From NCBI GenBank assembly GCA_964563495.1, contig CAZLYK010000135.1, positions 1-15,265 of the forward strand: a stretch of 15,265 nucleotides of DNA, written 5' to 3'. The translations under genes were made by a program, and so were the position numbers. Origin of the DNA: CAZLYK01 sp964563495. GTDB lineage: Bacteria > Acidobacteriota > Blastocatellia > RBC074. Below, in pieces: positions 1-7,487 of this stretch. The notes below the pieces were generated by a model. The model was given only the letters and a program-made list of their open reading frames with translations, was not told the origin of the DNA and ran no database searches. The first letter of the stretch is position 1, and each line of letters starts with the position of its first letter.

Positions 1-35
1 TTGATCTACTCATTCGGGTGAAAACCGCGATAGTT

Positions 36-1390
36 TTAGACTTTGATAAATATCTTGCGGCGGTAGAGGACGAGCATCAACAACCACCAGATCAGGACAT
101 AACTCAAGGCAAAGGCGAGTGAAGCATTGACCGGTGAGAGCCAGGAAGCCAAGACTCTTTCATAGATGAAATACTTGAGATCGCCCGCCGAGCCGTCAAG
201 TCTCGGCAATTTGATCTCCGTCAAGACGTCCGCGAAGAAGCTCGAAAGCGCGTACAAAGCCAGAGCATTGACGCCGAAGACGACAAACGGCCAGGCCCAG
301 CGCCTGTATCCCTTGATCTCGATCGCCCAATAACAGAGCGCCAGGAACTGCAGCGCCAGCCCGCCGGTAAAGAGAACGTAGGAGCTGGTCCAGAGCGCTT
401 TGTTGATCGGGAAGAACCAATTCCAGACATAGCCTGCAATTACGCACAATGCTCCAGCCGCAAACAATCCGGCGACTTTGTCTATCGCTTCGCGCCGCTG
501 CATCAACCATTGCCCGGCGAGCACTCCAAAAAGTGCGGTCGCAATCGCCGGGACCGTGCTGAGCAAGCCTTCCGGGTCGTAGAGCGGCTTGTAAGTATGG
601 CCGGCGAGCAGCGTTCGATCGACCCACGAAGCCAGGCTGCCTTCGATCGACAAATCGCCCGCCGCGTATCCGGGAGCCGGGATGAGCTTCATGATCAGCC
701 AGTAACCGATCAGCAAAGCGGCGGCGATGATCGCCTGCGTCCTCACTTTGGCTTTGAGGAAGATGAACGAAGCGAAGAGATAGCAGATGGCGATGCGCTG
801 GAGCACGCCGGGAAGCCGCAGATTGACCAGGCGGGTGATCGTGAACGGAAACCAGTTGAGCACCAGGCCGAGGCCGAAGATCAACGCTGTTCGCCTGAAG
901 ATCTTGAGATAAAGGTCTCGTTGGCTGCCGCCCGCGGCTTTGCGCCTTTCCAAAGCCAGCGGGATCGCCACACCGACGATAAAGACGAAGAAAGGAAAGA
1001 CCAGATCCGTCGGCGTCCATCCGTCCCATTGAGCGTGGAGTAATGGCGGATAAACGGCATTCCAATTGCCGGCATTGTTGACCAGAACCATTCCTGCGAT
1101 GGTCATCCCGCGAAAGACATCGAGCGAGACCAAACGTCCGGNNNNNNNNNNNNNNNNNNNNNNNNNNNNNNNNNNNNNNNNNNNNNNNNNNNNNNNNNNN
1201 NNNNNNNNNNNNNNNNNNNNNNNNNNNNNNNNNNNNNNNNNACCATTCCTGCGATGGTCATCCCGCGAAAGACATCGAGCGAGACCAAACGTCCGGCCAT
1301 ACCTCCGGATTGAGCTTGCGGTGTAAGGTTGTTAATCGATTCTTCTCCCGTCTCTTTACCGGTTACGCGCGCGCCTGTTTTCCACGACAT
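36..1390 (-). CDS. HGSNAT-like membrane acyltransferase (DUF5009 / COG4299 family), interrupted by assembly gap
   Basis: Polytopic inner-membrane protein of the heparan-alpha-glucosaminide N-acetyltransferase-like family, which moves acetyl groups across membranes onto sugars; the bacterial substrate is unknown. The N-terminal signature RLVSLDVFRGMTIAGM is followed by HAQWDGW and DLVFPFFVFIVG. Human HGSNAT has the equivalent HASWNGL, whose His is the proposed acetyl carrier (His67 here). PGVLQRIAICYL and about ten hydrophobic segments follow. A run of 100 N (1142-1241) flanked by an exact 55-nt duplication splits the gene. Removing 155 nt restores one uninterrupted frame of 399 residues, a normal family length. 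I chose the ATG at 1390 because GGAG lies 7 nt upstream (1398-1401); it overlaps the DUF1232 gene by 35 nt. The alternative ATG at 1300 begins MAGRLVSLD and has a GGAGG only 1 nt away. Likely cotranscribed with the DUF1232 gene. Family assignment is firm; start and substrate are not. Confidence 0.85.
1087..1296. other. Scaffold gap (100 N) flanked by an exact 55-nt duplicated sequence
   Basis: Positions 1142-1241 are exactly 100 N. The 55 nt before the gap (1087-1141) and the 55 nt after it (1242-1296) are identical, beginning ACCATTCCTG and ending CGTCCGG. Two contigs that overlap by 55 nt appear to have been joined with a default 100-N spacer instead of being merged. Collapsing the duplicate restores the reading frame of the acyltransferase gene, so no sequence is likely to be missing. 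The overlap length fits a de Bruijn assembly at k = 55; that is inference. Confidence 0.93.
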
Positions 1391-1838
1391 CAATCGGCTC
1401 CGGCGCGGCGGGTGATGAGATCAGTCCGCCTTTGACCTTTGGAGCGATCTCGACGCGGCCGATCAGGATTTGGCGAATTTTTTTCGGCAGAACGTACTCG
1501 GCGGCGTATACGATTTTATCGACCAGTTTGACCAGGTCTCCGGAACCGTCCCAGTGTTCAACCAGGACATCGTTGCTGGTCCGGCTGAGCAACCGAAGGA
1601 CGACCAGCGCGATCAAGTATAGATCATCGACCTGTCCGACGAACGGAACCAGATCCGGAATAAAATCGAGCGGTGAAATGACATAAGCCATGACGCCGAC
1701 AAGCAGAGCTTTTTCCGCCAGCGGCACCCGCGAGTCTTTGAACAAGCGGTAGAGCAGCTTGAGGAAATTGGGGATCAGCATGAGCGCGTCTTTTAGAAGG
1801 TTGCGCGCCTGCTTGCGTTCGACTCTCAGTTTTGACAT
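1356..1838 (-). CDS. DUF1232 (YkvA-like) membrane protein
   Basis: A 160-residue protein with the DUF1232 signature: a hydrophobic segment running into SPLDFIPDLVPFVGQVDD (about residues 55-72), followed by a second hydrophobic stretch (LYLIALVVLRLL). The family, named after Bacillus YkvA, has no settled biochemical function; members are small membrane-associated proteins. The N-terminus (about 1-20) is basic and amphipathic. The C-terminal third is soluble and ends in a basic Arg/Asn tail. The ATG at 1838 follows a purine-rich GGAG...AAGAG leader. The acyltransferase start lies inside its 3' end, which suggests translational coupling. The gene diverges from the DUF971 gene across a 119-nt spacer. 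I see nothing here that reveals its role; the family call is secure. Confidence 0.88.
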   Translation of the reverse strand: MSKLRVERKQARNLLKDALMLIPNFLKLLYRLFKDSRVPLAEKALLVGVMAYVISPLDFIPDLVPFVGQVDDLYLIALVVLRLLSRTSNDVLVEHWDGSGDLVKLVDKIVYAAEYVLPKKIRQILIGRVEIAPKVKGGLISSPAAPEPIDVVENRRARNR

Positions 1839-1884
1839 CTCTTCTTACTTCTCCTTCTCTCGTCTGTTGAAGTGCGCGGCTTTC

Positions 1885-1929
1885 GATGTTTAAATGTCCG
1901 GCAGTGTTGCAGACGACAATTTAAACATC
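1885..1929. promoter_or_regulatory. AT-rich dyad in divergent intergenic region (candidate operator)
   Basis: GATGTTTAAAT (1885-1895) and its perfect reverse complement ATTTAAACATC (1919-1929) are separated by 23 nt. A second pair, GTCCG (1896-1900) and CGGAC (1932-1936), is interleaved with the first. The dyad is AT-rich and lies between the DUF1232 and DUF971 starts, so it could be an operator or overlap the -10 regions of divergent promoters. No matching promoter hexamers stand out. The functional reading is inference. Confidence 0.35.
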
Positions 1930-1957
1930 CATCGGACAACGATTCAATCATCAATTT

Positions 1958-2281
1958 ATGGTCCAAGAAAATTCTTCGAACGAGGCCTTTCCCGAATCAC
2001 TCGAACTGACCGACGAGGATTCGGTGCTGCAGATCCGATGGGACGACGGGCATCAAAGCCGGCACCGCCTCGACACTCTCCGCGCGGCGTGCGCCTGCGC
2101 CGTCTGCCAGGGCCACCATCCTTCTCAGAGCCTGGGTCTCAAACCCGAACAGTTTCCCGGGATTCGAATCGCTGACCTCGCGCCCGTCGGCCGATATGCC
2201 TATCATATCGTCTGGAGCGACGGGCACGACACGGGGATTTACCCGCTCAAATCGCTCTACCAGATGCCGAACTCAGCCTGA
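1958..2281 (+). CDS. DUF971 / GBBH-like N-terminal domain protein
   Basis: A 107-residue soluble protein covering little more than one DUF971 domain. This domain is also found at the N-terminus of gamma-butyrobetaine hydroxylase and on some Mrp/ApbC-type Fe-S proteins. Visible signature: IRWDDGH (about 26-32), then LRAACACAVC (41-50) with its cysteine cluster, and near the C-terminus WSDGHDTGIYPLKSL (86-100). The Cys/His pattern is that of the family's proposed metal site. Stand-alone bacterial members have no established reaction. The ATG at 1958 gives a full-length domain, though no Shine-Dalgarno sequence is visible before it. It stands alone on the plus strand, divergent from DUF1232 and convergent with the RDD gene, whose stop is 22 nt away. 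Family assignment is strong; function is unknown. Confidence 0.88.
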   Translation: MVQENSSNEAFPESLELTDEDSVLQIRWDDGHQSRHRLDTLRAACACAVCQGHHPSQSLGLKPEQFPGIRIADLAPVGRYAYHIVWSDGHDTGIYPLKSLYQMPNSA

Positions 2282-2303
2282 GAGGATCTCCTCGCGGTCC
2301 AGT

Positions 2304-3128
2304 CTATTCGCTTCTGTATCTGACCAGTAATCGATACTTCGCCAGCAGCTCTTCCAAAAAACCCTCGTAATTAAAGGTCGAGGGATCGTAGGAGGGGCGA
2401 ATTCTTTCCAGCAAAGGAACCGAGATCCGCCAGGCCAGCCATTGCCTGGGGTGTTCGGGTATGTCGTAACGGCGCCGCAGGAAATTTTCGACTACCATGA
2501 TTTCGGCGGGTTTAACCACTCTGACATCGCCCCGGAAGTCGACGGCCGGGGCGACCCGACGCATCGCCGTGTCGATCACTTCACTTTCAAAAACTTCGTC
2601 AAAAGATGGCGCTTCTTCAGTCCGCTCTTTGATCACGACCGTATTGGCCACGTAATCTCCGAGCCGCTTGGCGAGTGGGCTGGAAAAAACCGAGATGATT
2701 CCGATCGAATAGAATGGGAAGGGCATGATATCCGCTCCGCGGATCAGATTTCGGATGAGCGCGGCAAAAAATGTGATCGGGCGTCCGTCTTCCTGGATGA
2801 CACGCAGCTTCATCCAGCGTTTGCCCGGCGTCTGGCCGCTCCAGATCGTCTCGAAGAGAACAAAGTAGCCGAAGACAATCAAAAAGCTGACCACCGTCGA
2901 TATCGCCAGGACCCAGAGGCTGCCTTCCTGGGTTTCGCCGATGACGGCGCGGCTGACGCTTCTGACGCCCTCGCTCAGGTTGTATGCGAAAAATGATGAG
3001 ATCACCAGCGCGGCTGCCTGAATCGCGTGGTCAATGGCGCAGGCTAGAAAACGGTTGCCGACGGTGGCGAGCGCAAACTGCAACTCGACGTGTTCCGGGG
3101 TCTCGATGGTCAGGATTTCATCAGCCAT
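2304..3128 (-). CDS. RDD family membrane protein
   Basis: A 274-residue protein with an N-terminal RDD domain. RFLACAIDHAIQ (about 26-37) carries the family Arg and first Asp in the first membrane helix. A second hydrophobic segment (about 71-95) leads into WSGQTPGKRWMKLRVI (96-110), a hallmark of RDD proteins. KRLGDYVANTVVI (154-166) supplies the final conserved Arg/Asp. After the membrane domain there is an acidic, soluble C-terminal extension of about 100 residues, mostly charged and helical. Some RDD proteins have been linked to ion or solute transport, but most are uncharacterised. In many bacteria a similar RDD gene accompanies SpoIIM, MoxR and DUF58 genes; none of these is here. The start at 3128 has only a weak AGGGG next to it. 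The stop codon lies in a TAGACTGGA context resembling the intergenic repeat. Confidence 0.87.
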   Translation of the reverse strand: MADEILTIETPEHVELQFALATVGNRFLACAIDHAIQAAALVISSFFAYNLSEGVRSVSRAVIGETQEGSLWVLAISTVVSFLIVFGYFVLFETIWSGQTPGKRWMKLRVIQEDGRPITFFAALIRNLIRGADIMPFPFYSIGIISVFSSPLAKRLGDYVANTVVIKERTEEAPSFDEVFESEVIDTAMRRVAPAVDFRGDVRVVKPAEIMVVENFLRRRYDIPEHPRQWLAWRISVPLLERIRPSYDPSTFNYEGFLEELLAKYRLLVRYRSE

Positions 3129-3149
3129 GCCCCTATTGTAACGGGAAGA

Positions 3150-3244
3150 GACAGGATTAACAGGATTTTTGCAGGGTTAAACCGGACTGCACCCTCCTTC
3201 TCTTTGGTCCGGTTTAATCCTGCAAAAATCCGGTTAATCCTGTC
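3150..3244. repeat. Large ACAGGATT-type palindromic intergenic repeat, copy A
   Basis: Left arm 3150-3187 and right arm 3207-3244 are 38-nt reverse complements with two mismatches, around a 19-nt loop. Each arm consists of degenerate tandem units of ACAGGATTAA; on the plus strand the units begin at 3151, 3160, 3171 and 3181 (steps of 9, 11 and 10 nt). It fills the space between the second DUF4252 gene (stop 3247-3249) and the RDD gene. It could fold in the operon transcript and stop or stabilise its 3' end, but no T-tract follows. Confidence 0.85.
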
Positions 3245-3246
3245 TA

Positions 3247-3813
3247 CTAATTGCGAGGTTTGGGTTTGCCGGCCTTATCGAAATCGAGCTTAGGGATCCC
3301 GAACTGGCCTTCAAGCTGGCTGAGCTTCTCCAGATCGATCGGCCCGACGATGTTGATGACGGTCAATTCCCTGGGCTGGGCGGCGATGATGGCCAGTCCC
3401 TGAACGCTGTTTCCCAGATATTTGATGTGAACATCGACGTTCTGCCCTTCTCGCCTGCTGATCACACCGACGATCTTAGACCATCCCGGCGAGCGTAATT
3501 GCGAACGCAGGGCTTCAATATCACTGAGCTGATACTCACCCGGTTTGTCGAACTCAAAGACTCGGACATAGACGCCCTTCAAACCCGAAACCAGCTCCTT
3601 GACTTTGGCCTCCTCCGGGTTGTTCGAGGAGAGGAACTTGGCTGCCAGCTGCAACAATTTCTCGTCCAGCGTGACCTCAACCGTTTCAGTCGCCTTGGCA
3701 GCCAGCTTCTCAAGATGGCTGATTTCAAGTTTCGCCTCCTGCGCCCGGGCAACCAGGCTGCAACCAAACAGGATCAGAAAAATAATTACTGTCTTTTGAA
3801 AATTAAGTTTCAT
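3247..3813 (-). CDS. Secreted DUF4252 protein, last gene of the ECF/VWFA operon
   Basis: A 188-residue exported protein. The N-terminus is basic, then hydrophobic (TVIIFLILFGCSLVARAQ). It fits either signal peptidase I cleavage after ARA (about residue 24) or lipidation at Cys18 in LFGC; I cannot decide between them. The mature part is a DUF4252 domain, with LKGVYVRVFEFDKPGEY in the middle, then PGWSKIVGVISRREG, then VINIVGPIDLEKL near the end. It is clearly paralogous to the DUF4252 protein at 5606-6184. The family has no assigned biochemical function. Translation starts 7 nt after the VWFA stop, with AAGGA directly before the ATG, so it is probably coupled to the VWFA gene. The TAG stop is followed at once by a second TAG that begins the ACAGGATT repeat. 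Confidence 0.87.
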   Translation of the reverse strand: MKLNFQKTVIIFLILFGCSLVARAQEAKLEISHLEKLAAKATETVEVTLDEKLLQLAAKFLSSNNPEEAKVKELVSGLKGVYVRVFEFDKPGEYQLSDIEALRSQLRSPGWSKIVGVISRREGQNVDVHIKYLGNSVQGLAIIAAQPRELTVINIVGPIDLEKLSQLEGQFGIPKLDFDKAGKPKPRN

Positions 3814-3820
3814 TCCTTAC

Positions 3821-5485
<1,665 letters not shown>

Positions 5486-5489
5486 CAAT

Positions 5490-5495
5490 ACCTCC
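5490..5495 (-). promoter_or_regulatory. Ribosome binding site of the VWFA gene
   Basis: GGAGGT on the minus strand, 4 nt before the ATG at 5485. It decides the start in favour of this ATG over the in-frame GTG at 5497. It lies only 10 nt inside the gene-proximal edge of palindromic repeat copy B, so folding of that repeat could affect ribosome access. Confidence 0.75.
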
Positions 5496-5505
5496 ACGGA
5501 AAGAG

Positions 5506-5610
5506 AATAGACAGGATCAACATGATTTTCACAGGCTTAAACAGGATTAAAGGCAAAGCAAAAAACAGATCCTGTTTAAGCCTGTGAAAATCATGTTGAT
5601 CCTGTCTATT
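5506..5610. repeat. Perfect 42-bp inverted repeat of the ACAGGATT family, copy B
   Basis: Left arm 5506-5547 and right arm 5569-5610 are exact 42-nt reverse complements around a 21-nt loop. Units ACAGG/ACATG/ACAGG/ACAGG begin at 5511, 5520, 5531 and 5541, giving the same 9, 11, 10-nt steps as copy A. The right arm contains the TAG stop codon of the upstream DUF4252 gene (5606-5608). The element occupies nearly the whole space between that gene and the VWFA gene, inside the operon. A transcript would form a very stable hairpin. No transposase or flanking target duplication is visible. Confidence 0.92.
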
Positions 5611-6184
5611 TATTACTTCTCCTGGCGCCGCTCCAATCGAAATCCAGATTGCCCGGGATTCCGAATTGACCTCGCAGCTGGCCGATCTTCTCCGGATCGA
5701 TCGGCCCGACGACATTGACGACGAAGACCTGTTTCGGATCGAAGACGAGAACGCCGATCCCGGAGATGATCCCGCCTTCGAGCATCAGGTAGACTTCGGC
5801 ATTTTCGCCGTCGCGCTTGCTGCGTACGCCGACGATCCTCTCCCAGCCCGGAGCGCGCAGCTGATTGCGCACGGCCTCGATATCATTCTCGGAATACTCA
5901 CCCGGCTTATCGAACTCGACGCCTTTGACGTAAACGCCCTTCAGAGCGGAGATCAGCTCCCTGACCGCCGCTTCATCGGCCTTTTTGGTCGAGAGGAACT
6001 TGGAGGCCATTTGGAGCAGCGCTCCTTCGACGCGGACATCGACCGTTTCAACCGCTTTGGGGAAGAGGTTATCCAGATGATCGATCTGCAATTTGGCGTT
6101 CTGGGCCTGGACGGTAACCGCAAAGCTGAGGATGACCAGCGCCAGCCCGATCCAGAACGGGGATTTGAGTGCAAATTTGTACAT
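5606..6184 (-). CDS. Secreted DUF4252 protein, third gene of the ECF/VWFA operon
   Basis: A 192-residue exported protein with a signal peptide ending VQAQN (cleavage likely after residue 27, no lipobox). The DUF4252 domain carries LKGVYVKGVEFDKPGEY, then PGWERIVGVRSKRDG, then VVNVVGPIDPEKIGQLRGQF. It is colinear with, and similar along its whole length to, the DUF4252 protein at 3247-3813, so the two are paralogues from an old duplication. The SKRDG motif recurs in the N-terminal domain of the VWFA protein between them. AAGGAG lies 5 nt before the ATG at 6184. It begins 26 nt after the stop of the probable anti-sigma gene, in the same operon. The TAG stop is part of the palindromic repeat at 5506-5610. 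The family's activity is unknown; an envelope role is inferred from export and context. Confidence 0.88.
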   Translation of the reverse strand: MYKFALKSPFWIGLALVILSFAVTVQAQNAKLQIDHLDNLFPKAVETVDVRVEGALLQMASKFLSTKKADEAAVRELISALKGVYVKGVEFDKPGEYSENDIEAVRNQLRAPGWERIVGVRSKRDGENAEVYLMLEGGIISGIGVLVFDPKQVFVVNVVGPIDPEKIGQLRGQFGIPGNLDFDWSGARRSNK

Positions 6185-6210
6185 AGCTTCTCCTTCCGGG
6201 TTTGGATAAA

Positions 6211-6591
6211 TTACCTTTGACCGCTTTCCTGAACCTTCTTTTGAGCAAGATTGAGTTTTGAGCTGGCGATCTTCATCGCCAGGACAATCTGTTCCTTGGC
6301 CTTTTCGCCTTCGGCGATTTCAGCCATCCGGCGCTCGTGTTCGCGATACCGATAAACACCGACGGCGGCAAAAGCCATGGTCAGGACGAGGGCGACCGCC
6401 ATGGCCCATTTGATCTGGAGCGGCTGGAAAAACTCCAGCAGTCTCCGCCACCAAAAGATCTTCTCCCTGGACTTCTCCGGCCCGGCGGCCAAAGGCAAAG
6501 TATTAATCCGCTCCATGACACGATCGGTAAAACCGCGCGACGGTTCCTCGCGACGGAGCGCTAATTTCAGTTCGTCATCAATCCGGCTCAT
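6211..6591 (-). CDS. Single-pass membrane protein, probable anti-sigma factor
   Basis: A 126-residue protein with a charged cytoplasmic N-terminus (about 1-55, including SRGFTDRVMERI), one transmembrane helix (about 62-80, MAVALVLTMAFAAVGVY) and a charged, helix-prone C-terminal tail (about 82-126). I do not recognise a named domain such as a ZAS zinc finger; no HxxxCxxC motif is present. The assignment rests on topology and context. Its ATG overlaps the TGA of the ECF sigma gene in an ATGA tetranucleotide (6588-6591), the standard coupling of sigma and anti-sigma genes. Secreted proteins follow downstream. If correct, the N-terminus holds the sigma factor at the membrane and the tail senses the envelope. 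It could instead be an unrelated small membrane protein of the operon. Confidence 0.65.
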   Translation of the reverse strand: MSRIDDELKLALRREEPSRGFTDRVMERINTLPLAAGPEKSREKIFWWRRLLEFFQPLQIKWAMAVALVLTMAFAAVGVYRYREHERRMAEIAEGEKAKEQIVLAMKIASSKLNLAQKKVQESGQR

Positions 6592-7262
6592 ACTTCAACC
6601 TCTCCTAAACGACGGATGACTTTTTCACGCAAGATAGTCAGTGAACGCCTGAGATGGCTCTTGACCGTGTTGAGCGGCATGTCGAGAATCTCGGCGATCT
6701 CGGTCGGATCCAGGTCTTCCTGATAGCGCAGGGTGACGATCAGGCGCGGCTTTTCCGGCAAGGTCGCGACGAGCCGGCGCAAGGTGGTTTGCATGATCGA
6801 ATCCGGCCAATCGTAGCTGGAGACCAGTTCGGGCGCCTCCTCGACGTTGACTGTCTGCATTTTATGCCTGCGAGAGTAGTCGATGCAGCGATGGCTCGCG
6901 ACTCTGCGCAACCAGAATTTCAAATGCGCCGGCGACTCGATCGACGCGAGATTCTGATAAAGATGGATGAAGACTTCTTGCGCCATATCCTCGGCCAGGG
7001 CGCGGTCCCGAAAAAAATGGTGAGCCAGGCTGAAAACCATGGCCTGATGAGTGCGCAAAAGCGCAGCAAAGGCCGCCTGATCTCCCATCTTTGCCTGCGC
7101 CAGGGTTTCGTCCTTCTCCTCTACGAATCCGGGCGCCGTTTCGGGCAGCTGCATCGTCACCTCTACAGACGCAACCGACGTCGCGTCCCCTTCTAATAAT
7201 TCCGCTCCGCGCGGGTCACGGACCTGGTCGAATAATCGATTATTTCGTTTCTCATCTGTCAT
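6588..7262 (-). CDS. ECF-type RNA polymerase sigma factor
   Basis: A sigma-70 family ECF factor of 224 residues from the ATG at 7262. Region 2 spans about 66-133 (LAEDMAQEVFIHLY, then FWLRRVASHRCIDYSRR). Region 4 spans about 158-211, with the helix-turn-helix DLDPTEIAEILDMPLNTVK and the following SHLRRSLTILREK. It directs RNA polymerase to its own promoters and is first in the operon, so it probably controls the downstream anti-sigma-like, DUF4252 and VWFA genes. The start is uncertain. No ribosome site precedes 7262, whereas an in-frame ATG at 7154 has AGAGG 5 nt upstream and would give a 188-residue protein, the usual ECF length without the roughly 36-residue extension. It is transcribed divergently from gcvT. 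The family call is certain; start and regulon are open. Confidence 0.9.
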   Translation of the reverse strand: MTDEKRNNRLFDQVRDPRGAELLEGDATSVASVEVTMQLPETAPGFVEEKDETLAQAKMGDQAAFAALLRTHQAMVFSLAHHFFRDRALAEDMAQEVFIHLYQNLASIESPAHLKFWLRRVASHRCIDYSRRHKMQTVNVEEAPELVSSYDWPDSIMQTTLRRLVATLPEKPRLIVTLRYQEDLDPTEIAEILDMPLNTVKSHLRRSLTILREKVIRRLGEVEV

Positions 7263-7311
7263 TACGACAGGTTAGTGAATTGAGAGTGCAAAAAGTTTTT
7301 ACCGCGGTTAA

Positions 7312-7331
7312 AAATAGACCGGATTGACCGC
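7312..7331 (+). repeat. Degenerate single copy of the TAGACAGGATT repeat
   Basis: AAATAGACCGGATTGACCGC resembles the edge of the palindromic repeats (ATAGACAGGATTAACCGG) with two or three substitutions. GCGGT (7304-7308) and ACCGC (7327-7331) flank its core as a short dyad. It lies in the spacer between the divergent ECF sigma gene and gcvT, away from any gene end. It may be a remnant or a chance match. Confidence 0.4.
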
Positions 7332-7387
7332 ATGCTTGCGGGATCGAGTGGGATAATCTCATTCAATTTGGCATATTTAGGGCCTGC

Positions 7388-7416
7388 TTGACGACTTATG
7401 ACGCCTGTGCTAGGTT
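7388..7416 (+). promoter_or_regulatory. Candidate sigma-70 promoter of the gcv operon
   Basis: TTGACG (7388-7393), a 17-nt spacer and TAGGTT (7411-7416), with an extended -10 TG at 7408-7409. The -35 is near consensus; the -10 is weak. It would give a leader of roughly 65 nt before gcvT. A 7-bp dyad, GCCTGTG (7403-7409) with CACAGGC (7444-7450), abuts the -10 and reaches into the leader, so a repressor site or leader hairpin is possible. No glycine riboswitch core is visible. This is inferred from sequence only. Confidence 0.4.
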
Positions 7417-7487
7417 TGCCTTCCAACGACCACACCCTCTCAACACAGGCATATCGGCGGCAGTAAGCGTCATCGAGGACAACGAAA

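Noticed and set aside
36..1390. Broken or frameshifted acyltransferase pseudogene
   Set aside because: The break is the 100-N gap with duplicated flanks. Collapsing it gives one intact frame, so it is an assembly artefact.
2282..2303. Bidirectional terminator between DUF971 and RDD genes
   Set aside because: GAGGATCTCCTC can form only a 4-5 bp stem with a very small loop and has no T-tract on either side.
5506..5610. Insertion sequence or complete transposon
   Set aside because: The inverted arms enclose only a 21-nt loop and no transposase frame. A non-autonomous element cannot be excluded but no target duplication is visible.
7263..7487. Glycine riboswitch before gcvT
   Set aside because: Expected by pathway, but I find no GCCGAAGG-type core or tandem aptamer stems in the 225-nt spacer.
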